A stretch of DNA of 64,000 nucleotides from Clavibacter californiensis (GTDB lineage: Bacteria > Actinomycetota > Actinomycetes > Actinomycetales > Microbacteriaceae), in NCBI RefSeq assembly GCF_021952865.1, contig NZ_CP040792.1, positions 1,302,001 to 1,366,000 on the forward strand, read 5' to 3'. The notes below the pieces were generated by a model that worked only from the letters and a program-made list of their open reading frames with translations, was not told the origin of the DNA and did no database searches. Position numbers and translations under genes: made by a program. Below, piece by piece: positions 17,989-25,981 of the stretch. Each line of letters starts with the position of its first letter. The first letter of the stretch is position 1.

Positions 17989-19179
17989 GTGCCCGTCGTC
18001 CTCGTCGTCAACTCCGGATCGTCGTCGTTCAAGTACCAGCTCATCGAGATGGACACGGAGTCCGTGCTCGCGTCCGGGCTCGTGGAGCGCATCGGCGAGC
18101 CGACCGGATCCACGCGTCACAAGGCCGGCGGCGACTCGTGGGAGCGCGAGCTGCCCATCGCGGACCACACCGCCGGGTTCCAGGCGATGCTCGACGCGTT
18201 CGCCGAGCACGGGCCGTCGCTCGACGAGGAGCCGCCCGTCGCGGTCGGCCACCGGGTCGTGCACGGCGGCGACGTGTTCGTCGAGCCGACCGTCGTCACC
18301 GACGAGGTGAAGGCCGACATCGACGACCTCTCCGCGCTGGCGCCGCTGCACAACCCGGGCGCGCTGCAGGGGATCGAGGCAGCGCAGACCGCGTTCCCCG
18401 ACGTGCCGCACGTCGCCGTCTTCGACACCGCGTTCCACCAGACGCTGCCGGCCGAGGCGTACACCTACGCCATCGACCGGGAGCTCGCCGCGGCGCACCG
18501 CATCCGCCGCTACGGCTTCCACGGCACGAGCCACAAGTTCGTCTCGGAGGCCGCCGCGCGCCTGCTCGGCAAGCCGCTCGAGGAGACGCGGATCATCGTT
18601 CTGCACCTCGGCAATGGCGCGTCGGCCGCGGCCGTGCAGGGCGGGCGCTCCATCGACACGTCCATGGGCCTCACGCCGCTCGAGGGCCTGGTGATGGGGA
18701 CCCGCTCCGGCGACATCGACCCGGCGATCCTGTTCCACCTCGCCCGCCACACCGACCTCGGCCTCGACGAGCTCGAGACGCTGCTCAACCGGAGGAGCGG
18801 CCTGCTCGGGCTGACCGGTCTCGGCGACATGCGCGACGTGCAGCGCGCGGCGGCCGATGGCGACGAGGCCGCGCAGACGGCGCTCGGCGTGTACCGGCAC
18901 CGGATCCGCCACTACGTGGGCGCGTACGCGGCCCAGCTCGGCGGTGTCGACGCGGTCGTCTTCACGGCCGGCGTCGGCGAGAACAACCCGCTCGTGCGGC
19001 GACGCTCCCTCGCGGGCCTCGAGTTCATGGGCATCGGGGTCGACGACGACCGCAACGAGCTGATCAGCTCCGAGGCGCGCTTCGTGAGCCCCGAGGGATC
19101 CCCCGTCGCGGTGCTGGTGATCCCCACCGACGAGGAGCTCGAGATCGCCCGGCAGTCGTTCGCGGCGACGGCGGGCTGA
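17989..19179 (+). CDS. ackA: Acetate kinase
   Basis: A 396-residue ASKHA-fold kinase forming acetyl phosphate from acetate and ATP, or ATP from acetyl phosphate. The family signatures are intact: VLVVNSGSSSFKYQLIEM at the N-terminus, VGHRVVHGGD, FDTAFHQTLP, YGFHGTSHKFV, LGNGAS and VFTAGVGENN. The GTG start follows AGGAGAA at 7 nt. It is the second gene of pta-ackA and is ended by a strong hairpin at 19213-19250. Confidence 0.97.
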   Translation: MPVVLVVNSGSSSFKYQLIEMDTESVLASGLVERIGEPTGSTRHKAGGDSWERELPIADHTAGFQAMLDAFAEHGPSLDEEPPVAVGHRVVHGGDVFVEPTVVTDEVKADIDDLSALAPLHNPGALQGIEAAQTAFPDVPHVAVFDTAFHQTLPAEAYTYAIDRELAAAHRIRRYGFHGTSHKFVSEAAARLLGKPLEETRIIVLHLGNGASAAAVQGGRSIDTSMGLTPLEGLVMGTRSGDIDPAILFHLARHTDLGLDELETLLNRRSGLLGLTGLGDMRDVQRAAADGDEAAQTALGVYRHRIRHYVGAYAAQLGGVDAVVFTAGVGENNPLVRRRSLAGLEFMGIGVDDDRNELISSEARFVSPEGSPVAVLVIPTDEELEIARQSFAATAG

Positions 19180-19212
19180 TCCGGCCGCGCCCTCCGCTCT
19201 CCCCGCACGCTC

Positions 19213-19250
19213 CGCGAGGCCCGCGATCCACTCGGATCGCGGGCCTCGCG
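19213..19250. terminator. Terminator of pta-ackA
   Basis: A 17-bp perfect stem, CGCGAGGCCCGCGATCC (19213-19229) with its complement at 19234-19250, and a 4-nt loop ACTC. Confidence 0.85.
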
Positions 19251-19274
19251 TCGTCGTGCCCTGGTCCGCGCGGT

Positions 19275-19300
19275 CAGTAGGGCTACTGGGATGCCTACTG
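19275..19300. promoter_or_regulatory. Inverted repeat upstream of the surface-protein gene
   Basis: CAGTAGG (19275-19281) and CCTACTG (19294-19300) are perfect inverted arms 12 nt apart; the spacer contains a third CTACTG-like half (GGCTACTGGG). It lies about 170 nt before the surface-protein start and could be an operator; no regulator is known. Confidence 0.3.
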
Positions 19301-19466
19301 AAGCGAGTGCGTGCTCTGCGCACGGGCAGACCAGTGCCCCGCAGTGTTGTCCGCTCCGCGACCGGATGAAAGCCTCATAAGACCGTGGGAGTGGTGGGGG
19401 CCGCCCCGTGGTGACGCACGGCCGCGTCCACGAGCGCGGCCGGCCATGCAATCGAGGGGAACGCAG

Positions 19467-22400
19467 ATGGCACTACACATGCCCAGCCGCAGAAGCAGGC
19501 TGGCGACCGCGACGGCCTTCGGGCTCGCCGCGGCGATCGTCGCATTCGGGGGCACCGCGCCCGCGAACGCCGAACCGGGGGACACGGCGGAAGCTGAGGG
19601 CCGATTCCTGACCCTGACGAACGTCCCGCAGGTGATCGCCCTCGATGGCGCGTACACCTCCTACGGACCCGGCGACACCGCCGCGCAGGTGGAGGACGCG
19701 CCCCTGGACGTGGACGTCCTGAACGGGCTCGCGAACGCGCAGCTCTCCGCTGGCGTCACCCTCGGCTCCCTCCTCGACCTGGACCAGGCCGCATCGGCCG
19801 GCGTGCTCCAGCAATACGCGTCCGCGGGACCGGCCGGCGCCACGGGCGCGGCAGGAGCCGTCTCGGACAGCGGCGCCATCACGGTCGGCGCCGGCGGCGG
19901 CGGACAGCAGACGGTCATCGACCTCGGCTCCACCATCGCCTCGATCGGTGCGCAGAACACCCTCTCCGACCTCTCGCTGCGCTTCGGCGCCATCTCCTCC
20001 ACCGTCACCTCGACGGGCACGGGGACGCCCGCCTCGGACTACGACATCGCGTCGGCCGAGGCCGTGCTCACGAGCCCGCTCGTCGCGCAGATCAGCTCGC
20101 GGCTCACCACGGCCGTGAACGGGATCGCGCCCGGCATCGCCGGATCGGTCGACGTCTCGGCCGCCACGGGGCCGCTCCTCGAGGGCATCCTCGGGGAGAA
20201 CCTCGTCACGAGCGTCCTGCGGGTCGGCACCCCCACCGTCGTCGCCACGGCGAACGTCAACACGGCAGCCGTGGTGAACGCCGCGCTCGCGCAGCCCCTC
20301 ACCAACGCCGACGGGACGGTCTCGATCGACGTCTCGGCCGGCACGATCACGGTCGACCTCGACCGGATCCAGGCGCTCAACGACCGCCCGGCCGGCACCT
20401 CGGTCCTGTCATCGGAGCTGCTCGCGGGCGTCGTCGACTCCGCGATCACGAACATCTTCACGGAGGTGCTGCCGAACCGCCTGGTGACCGCGCTCCGCAC
20501 CTCCACCACGGTGAACGTCGCGGTCACCGCGCCGCTCACGACGGGGCTGCTCAATGCCAACGCCGGCACGCTCGGCGTGGACGTCAACCTGTCGCTCGAC
20601 CGCCTCCTCGGCGGCACGACGGGCACGGCGCCCACGATCAGCCTCGCCCGGACCAACCTGATCGGTCTCACGGTCAACCTGACGACCCTCGCGCCGCTGT
20701 TCGACGACCTCGTGACCGGGCTCCTCGGCTCCAACGCCGACACCGACCTGCTGCCGGCCATCGGCACCGCGCTGACCGGCGTCAGCACGGGGGTCATCAC
20801 CGCGCTCGCCCCGGCCTTCCCGGTCGTCGACCAGGTGGTGCGCCTCACGGTCAACGAGCAGGCGCCGGACGCCTTCATCGACGAGGACGGCGTCGACGCC
20901 GGATCCTCGTCGGTGACCGCCCTCCGCGTGCGGCTGCTCGGGAACGGCGGGCCGACCGTCGACCTGGCCCGCTCGACCGTGCGTGCCGTGCCGGCCCCCG
21001 TCGCCGACGACGTGACCATCACGACCCCGACGCCGAACCAGGTGATCGAGCTGCCCGCCGGGCAGACGACCGTCGTGGTGCCCGTCACCGGCACCGCCGA
21101 CCCGGATGCCGAGGTCACGCTGACCGTCGGCGGCCAGACGGTCGGCCCGCAGCCGGTCGGCCCCGGGAACGCCTACACGCTCACGCCCCCCGCCCTCCCG
21201 GCGGGCACGTACACGGCCACGGTCACCCAGACGATCGACGGCCAGGCCGCGGGCTCGGCGACGGTGACCTTCACCGTCGCCCCGGCCGCCACCGGCATCA
21301 CGATCACGACGCCCACCGCTGGCCAGGTCTTCCTGACCACCGCGACGGACCCGACTGTCGACGTGCCCGTCGAGGGCGCAGCGGACGTCCGCGCCTCCGT
21401 GACCGTCTCGATCCCCGGCCAGACCGCGCAGACCGAGCTGGTCGGCACGGACGGCCGCTACGACGTGGTCTTCGCCGACCTCCCGGTCGGCACGTACACG
21501 GCGACGGCCACCCAGTCGATCGACGGCGTGGTCCGCGGAACCGAGACGGTCACCTTCACGGTGGGCGCCCCGGCAGTGGGGATCGCGATCGACTCGCCCA
21601 CCGACGACCAGGAGATCCCGAGCAGCGGGACCGGGCCGAACCCGACCGCTGACGTCCCCGTGACCGGATCCGCGGACCCCCGCGCCTCCGTGACGGTGAC
21701 GATCCCCGGACGGACGTCCCAGACGGACACGACGGTCACGAACGGCCGCTTCGACGTCCTGTTCCCGAACCTGCCCGTGGGCACCTACACGGCCACGGCG
21801 ACGCAGACGATCGGCGGAGTCGCGGTGGGGACGGACATGGTGACCTTCGTGGTCGGCGCGCCCGCCGAGGACGTGGTCATCGACACGCCGACCAACGGAC
21901 AGACGTTCACGATCCCCGCGGGCGGCACCACGACCGACGTGATCGTGAACGGCAGCGCGGATCCCCGTGCCACGGTGGTCATCTCCCTCCCGGGACGCGA
22001 CGACGTCACGCAGGTCGTCGGGGACGACGGCCGCTTCGAGACGACGTTCACCGGCCTGACGGCCGCGTCGTACGACGTGACCGTCACGCAGTCCATCGGC
22101 GGCGCGCCCGCCGGCTCGGACACCGCCTCCTTCACCGTCCAGATCGCAGGGATCGAGCAGGTCGTCATCGAGACGCCCGAGCCCGGCGACTTCATCCCGC
22201 TGGCCGCCGGCACCACGACGGTCGTCGTCCCGGTGACGGGAACGGCCGACCCGGCCGCGACCGTCACGCTGACCGTCGGCGGCACCACGACGGGCCCCGT
22301 GGAGGTGGACGACGACGGTGGCTTCACGCTGACGCCGCCTGCCCTCCCGGCGGGCACCTACACGGCCACCGTCACCCAGACCATCGGCGGGCAGCCGGTG

Positions 22401-24863
22401 GGATCCGACACCGTGACCTTCACCATCGGCGCTCCGGTGACCATCACGGCGCCGACCGCCGGCCAGGAGTACACGCTGCCCACCGGCGCGACCGGGGTCG
22501 ACGTGACCGTCTCCGGCCGGGCCGACCCGATCGGGACCGTCACGGTCACGATCACCGGGCGTACGCCCATCGAGGTCGAGGTGGGCGACGACGGCACCTA
22601 CGAGGCCACCTTCACGGGCGTCCCCGTCGGCTCCTACACCGCCACCGCCACCCAGACGATCGGCGGCGCAGCGGCAGGATCCGCCGACCCTGTGACCTTC
22701 ACCGTCACCGCCGGCGCTGCTGACGGCGGCACCGACGCAACCGCTGCCGTGGATGTCGACGGCGGCGCGGACGCGGCTGGTGCGGATGCGGCTGGGACGG
22801 ACGCGGCTGGAACGGATGCGGCTGGGACTGACGCGGCTGGTACGGACGCGGCTGGTACGGACGCGGCTGGTACGGACGCGGCTGGCACTGACGCGGCTGG
22901 CACTGACGCGGCTGGTACGGACGCTGCTGGGACAGACGCTGCCGGAACGGATGCGGCTGGAGCGGACGCTGCCGGAACCGACGCGGCTGGAACGGATGCC
23001 GCCGGAACTGACGCTGCTGGGACCGACGCTGCCGGGACCGACGCTGCCGGGACTGACGCTGCTGGGACGGACGCTGCCGGGACTGACGCTGCCGGTACGG
23101 ACGCTGCTGGGACGGACGCGGCTGGGACGGACGCGGCTGGTACGGACGCTGCTGGTACGGACGCTGCCGGAACCGACGCTGCCGGAACCGACGCTGCTGG
23201 AACGGACGCTGCCGGTACGGACGCTGCCGGAACCGACGCTGCCGGAACCGACGCTGCTGGGACGGACGCGGCTGGTACGGACGCTGCTGGGACGGACGCT
23301 GCCGGAACCGACGCGGCCGGAACCGACGCTGCTGGAACGGACGCTGCCGGTACGGACGCGGCTGGTACGGACGCTGCCGGAACCGACGCTGCCGGGACTG
23401 ACGCGGCTGGTACGGATGCGGCCGGAACGGACGCTGCCGGAACCGACGCTGCCGGGACTGACGCGGCTGGTACGGATGCGGCTGGTACGGACGCTGCCGG
23501 AACCGACGCTGCCGGAACCGACGCTGCTGGAACTGACGCTGCCGGGACTGACGCTGCCGGAACCGACGCTGCTGGAACTGACGCGGCTGGTACGGATGCG
23601 GCTGGTACGGATGCTGCCGGTGCGGACGCGGCTGGTACGGACGCTGCCGGGACTGACGCGGCTGGTACGGACGCTGCCGGGACTGACGCGGCTGGTACGG
23701 ACGCTGCCGGGACTGACGCGGCTGGTACGGACGCTGCCGGTACGGACGCTGCCGGAACCGACGCTGCCGGAACCGACGCTGCTGGAACTGACGCTGCCGG
23801 GACTGACGCTGCCGGAACCGACGCTGCCGGAACTGACGCGGCTGGTACGGATGCGGCTGGTACGGATGCGGCTGGTACGGATGCTGCCGGGACTGACGCG
23901 GCTGGTACGGACGCTGCTGGTACGGACGCTGCTGGTACGGACGCTGCTGGTACGGACGCTGCTGGTACGGACGCTGCTGGTACGGACGCTGCTGGTACGG
24001 ACGCTGCTGGTACGGACGCTGCTGGTACGGACGCGGCTGGTACGGACGCGGCTGGTACGGATGCTGCCGGGACTGACGCGGCCGGGACGGACGCTGCTGG
24101 AACTGACGCGGCTGGTACGGACGCTGCCGGAACGGACGCTGCCGGGACTGACGCTTCGGATGCTGCTGGAACGGATGCGACGGATGCTGCTGGGGCTGAC
24201 GCTTCGGACGCTGCCGGTACGGATGCGATGGATGCTGCTGGGGCTGACGCTTCGGACGCGGCCGGTACGGATGCGACGGATGCTGCTGGGGCTGACGCTT
24301 CGGACGCTGCCGGTACGGATGCGACGGATGCTGCTGGGGCTGACGCCTCCGACGCGGCCGGCGCCGATGCCAGCGACGCCAGCGATGGATCCACGGACGG
24401 CTCGGACGCTCCCACCCGGGCGACCGTCTCCCTTCCGGTGATCGTCCGCGGGACGGGCGTCGTCCAGGAGGTGACCGCCGAGAACTTCACTCCTGGCGAG
24501 ACGATCCTGGCGACGGTCAACTCCACGCCGATGCCGCTGGAGCCGAAGATCGCGGACGCGGACGGGCGGGCGACCTTCACCTTCCCGGTCGGTGCCGACT
24601 TCGAGCTCGGAGCGCACTCGGTCACGGTGACGGGTACGGAATCCGGCCCGGCCGACGAGATGCTCACGCAGTTCCAGGTGGTCGCCGCGACGGTCCCGGC
24701 CGGCCAGCCGGGCCCGGTGCTCGGCGGAGGCGGTTACGGCGGCGGGATCCTCCCGGTGACGGGCGGCGACGCCGACGGGCTGCTGCTGCTCGGCGGGATC
24801 GCGCTCCTGATGATGCTGACCGGCGCCGGTGCCCTGCACCGCAGCCGCAGCCGTCGGGTGTGA
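19467..24863 (+). CDS. Giant sortase-anchored surface protein with Ig-like repeats and a DAAGT stalk
   Basis: A 1798-residue cell-wall protein. Order: signal peptide (1-35, cut after APANA); a large N-terminal domain (about 36-510) resembling what is called choice-of-anchor G family; six Ig-like repeats of about 95 residues (about 514-1082), each running from an ITTPTxGQ-like strand to GTYTATxTQTIxG and TVTFTV; 92 tandem DAAG[TA] pentapeptides (1102-1561); a DASDAAGT-type octapeptide section (about 1562-1640); a C-terminal folded module; and LPVTG (1762-1766) with hydrophobic helix and basic tail. The ATG at 19467 has GAGGGGA 6 nt upstream; upstream in-frame codons are non-conserved. Likely an adhesin or stalk-borne surface protein; the ligand is unknown. 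No sortase gene is in the window. Confidence 0.9.
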   Translation: MALHMPSRRSRLATATAFGLAAAIVAFGGTAPANAEPGDTAEAEGRFLTLTNVPQVIALDGAYTSYGPGDTAAQVEDAPLDVDVLNGLANAQLSAGVTLGSLLDLDQAASAGVLQQYASAGPAGATGAAGAVSDSGAITVGAGGGGQQTVIDLGSTIASIGAQNTLSDLSLRFGAISSTVTSTGTGTPASDYDIASAEAVLTSPLVAQISSRLTTAVNGIAPGIAGSVDVSAATGPLLEGILGENLVTSVLRVGTPTVVATANVNTAAVVNAALAQPLTNADGTVSIDVSAGTITVDLDRIQALNDRPAGTSVLSSELLAGVVDSAITNIFTEVLPNRLVTALRTSTTVNVAVTAPLTTGLLNANAGTLGVDVNLSLDRLLGGTTGTAPTISLARTNLIGLTVNLTTLAPLFDDLVTGLLGSNADTDLLPAIGTALTGVSTGVITALAPAFPVVDQVVRLTVNEQAPDAFIDEDGVDAGSSSVTALRVRLLGNGGPTVDLARSTVRAVPAPVADDVTITTPTPNQVIELPAGQTTVVVPVTGTADPDAEVTLTVGGQTVGPQPVGPGNAYTLTPPALPAGTYTATVTQTIDGQAAGSATVTFTVAPAATGITITTPTAGQVFLTTATDPTVDVPVEGAADVRASVTVSIPGQTAQTELVGTDGRYDVVFADLPVGTYTATATQSIDGVVRGTETVTFTVGAPAVGIAIDSPTDDQEIPSSGTGPNPTADVPVTGSADPRASVTVTIPGRTSQTDTTVTNGRFDVLFPNLPVGTYTATATQTIGGVAVGTDMVTFVVGAPAEDVVIDTPTNGQTFTIPAGGTTTDVIVNGSADPRATVVISLPGRDDVTQVVGDDGRFETTFTGLTAASYDVTVTQSIGGAPAGSDTASFTVQIAGIEQVVIETPEPGDFIPLAAGTTTVVVPVTGTADPAATVTLTVGGTTTGPVEVDDDGGFTLTPPALPAGTYTATVTQTIGGQPVGSDTVTFTIGAPVTITAPTAGQEYTLPTGATGVDVTVSGRADPIGTVTVTITGRTPIEVEVGDDGTYEATFTGVPVGSYTATATQTIGGAAAGSADPVTFTVTAGAADGGTDATAAVDVDGGADAAGADAAGTDAAGTDAAGTDAAGTDAAGTDAAGTDAAGTDAAGTDAAGTDAAGTDAAGTDAAGADAAGTDAAGTDAAGTDAAGTDAAGTDAAGTDAAGTDAAGTDAAGTDAAGTDAAGTDAAGTDAAGTDAAGTDAAGTDAAGTDAAGTDAAGTDAAGTDAAGTDAAGTDAAGTDAAGTDAAGTDAAGTDAAGTDAAGTDAAGTDAAGTDAAGTDAAGTDAAGTDAAGTDAAGTDAAGTDAAGTDAAGTDAAGTDAAGTDAAGTDAAGTDAAGTDAAGTDAAGADAAGTDAAGTDAAGTDAAGTDAAGTDAAGTDAAGTDAAGTDAAGTDAAGTDAAGTDAAGTDAAGTDAAGTDAAGTDAAGTDAAGTDAAGTDAAGTDAAGTDAAGTDAAGTDAAGTDAAGTDAAGTDAAGTDAAGTDAAGTDAAGTDAAGTDAAGTDAAGTDAAGTDAAGTDAAGTDASDAAGTDATDAAGADASDAAGTDAMDAAGADASDAAGTDATDAAGADASDAAGTDATDAAGADASDAAGADASDASDGSTDGSDAPTRATVSLPVIVRGTGVVQEVTAENFTPGETILATVNSTPMPLEPKIADADGRATFTFPVGADFELGAHSVTVTGTESGPADEMLTQFQVVAATVPAGQPGPVLGGGGYGGGILPVTGGDADGLLLLGGIALLMMLTGAGALHRSRSRRV
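21006..22715 (+). repeat. Six tandem Ig-like domain repeats (about 285 bp each)
   Basis: Units begin near 21006, 21291, 21576, 21867, 22158 and 22434 with spacing 276-291 bp. Conserved landmarks are a TPT/SPT-x-x-Q start, a V-P-V-x-G-x-A-D-P strand, and a GTYTATATQT ending. Units 1 and 5 share longer nearly identical DNA at their ends, suggesting recombination or duplication. Confidence 0.8.
22770..24149 (+). repeat. Minisatellite: 92 tandem copies of a 15-bp unit coding DAAG[TA]
   Basis: The 1380-bp tract is exactly 92 units of 15 bp with no frame break. Third positions vary (GCG/GCT/GCC, GGT/GGG/GGA, ACG/ACT/ACC) while the encoded peptide is nearly constant (occasional A for T in the fifth position). 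A run of eight identical GACGCTGCTGGTACG units lies at 23910-24029, and 30-bp higher-order pairs recur near 23640-23730. Confidence 0.95.
24150..24388 (+). repeat. 24-bp repeat coding DA[ST/M]DAAG[TA]
   Basis: A second repeat register (DASDAAGTDATDAAGA...) follows the pentapeptide tract, coding eight-residue units built from the pentapeptide plus a DAS, DAT or DAM insert. It runs into DGSTDGSD before the C-terminal module. Confidence 0.8.
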
Positions 24864-24885
24864 TGCTCCGGCACTGAACACGGAA

Positions 24886-24926
24886 GGGGCGGGCGTCCCG
24901 GCAGATCCTGCCGGGACGTCCGCCCC
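24886..24926. terminator. Terminator of the surface-protein gene
   Basis: A 19-bp stem with one G:T pair (24886-24904 with 24908-24926, GGGGCGGGCGTCCCGGCAG-like) around a 3-nt loop, 22 nt after the stop. Confidence 0.75.
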
Positions 24927-25027
24927 GCTCCACTCGATCAGCTCGAGCGCGTGACCTGCACGACCCGCACGACCTGCACGACCGGCACGACCCGAGACCC
25001 ACCCGACGCACGAAGGGGACGGCGCAG

Positions 25028-25981
25028 ATGACCGACACGAAGCACGAGCACGACGCGGAGGCGGATCTCGAGGAGGCCACCGCCTCCCCGCAGCAGCCGG
25101 ATCCCGAGGATCCCGCGGACCCCGCGGATCCCGCGGATCCCGCGGACGAGCATCCCGACGACCACGAGACCGGCGCCCCGGGCGACGCGCCGTCGTCCCC
25201 CACGGGCACGACGCGCCCGTCCACGCCCCCCGGCCTCACCCGCGGCGCGCGCATCGGGACGGCCGTCGCCGCCGCCGCCATCGCGATCTACGTCGCCACC
25301 TCGATCCTCATGGTGGTGCCGCAGGGCGACGCCACCCGCGCGCTCACGGCCGCCGCGCGCCCCTACTTCAGCCAGCAGTGGAACGTGTTCGCCCCCTCCA
25401 TCCAGAAGACCAACCGCCACCTCGAGATGCAGGCGCAGTGGCGGGACGCGTCCGGGACCCTGGTCAAGAGCGACTGGGCCGACATCACCGGCGTCGAGTA
25501 CGCCGCGGGGGAGGGGACGCTGCAAGGATCCCGCACGGTGAAGCAGAGCGCCAACCTGCTCAAGACGTACACCGAGCGGTTCCAGACCCTCACGCCGGAG
25601 CAGAAGGCCATCGTGCAGGACACCTTCATCCGCCGCGCGGACACCGACTCGGGCTTCGCCGCGAAGTCGGACACGTCCCTCATCGAGCAGCTCACCGCGC
25701 TGGACGAGGGCAGCCAGGGCCGCGTGATCCGGCTGCTCCGAGCGGACTACGTGATGAAGGAGTTCACGACCTACTGGGCGACCGCCTGGTTCGGCCGCGA
25801 CATCGAGCGCGTGCGCTGGCGGGTCGTGACCGACAGGCCCAACGACTTCGCGCACCGGGACGACGCCACGCAGCAGTTCAGCCAGAACGTGCTCCCGTTC
25901 GGATGGCGGGAGGCGGACGACATCATCGATCCGCAGGCGCTCAGCGTCTACCAGGGAGTCATGGAGAGGTACGGACGATGA
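25028..25981 (+). CDS. DUF5819 family membrane-anchored protein
   Basis: A 317-residue protein with an acidic, Asp/Pro-rich cytoplasmic N-terminus (1-70, containing a DPA triplet repeat), one transmembrane helix (about 76-97) and an extracytoplasmic domain starting with an aromatic QQWNVFAPSIQKTNRHLEMQAQW motif. I recognise this as the DUF5819 family, function unknown. An AAGGGG lies 8 nt before the ATG. The stop overlaps the ATG of the HTTM gene (ATGA), so the two are translationally coupled, and DUF5819/HTTM pairing is a known actinobacterial association. Confidence 0.8.
   Translation: MTDTKHEHDAEADLEEATASPQQPDPEDPADPADPADPADEHPDDHETGAPGDAPSSPTGTTRPSTPPGLTRGARIGTAVAAAAIAIYVATSILMVVPQGDATRALTAAARPYFSQQWNVFAPSIQKTNRHLEMQAQWRDASGTLVKSDWADITGVEYAAGEGTLQGSRTVKQSANLLKTYTERFQTLTPEQKAIVQDTFIRRADTDSGFAAKSDTSLIEQLTALDEGSQGRVIRLLRADYVMKEFTTYWATAWFGRDIERVRWRVVTDRPNDFAHRDDATQQFSQNVLPFGWREADDIIDPQALSVYQGVMERYGR

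Noticed and set aside
15763-19323. 1186-aa minus-strand ORF opposite pta-ackA
   Set aside because: Low-complexity Arg/Asp/Val-rich antisense reading of well-identified genes in high-GC DNA.
21006-24388. CRISPR-like array
   Set aside because: Repeats are contiguous and in frame within one coding sequence, with no spacers and no cas genes.
22634-24667. Long minus-strand open frame coding PAASV repeats
   Set aside because: Any frame stays open across a 15-bp repeat without stops; the plus-strand reading has the signal peptide, anchor and synonymous-site variation, so this is a shadow.
20409-24881. 1490-aa minus-strand ORF opposite the surface-protein gene
   Set aside because: Antisense shadow, Ser/Arg/Val repeats only.
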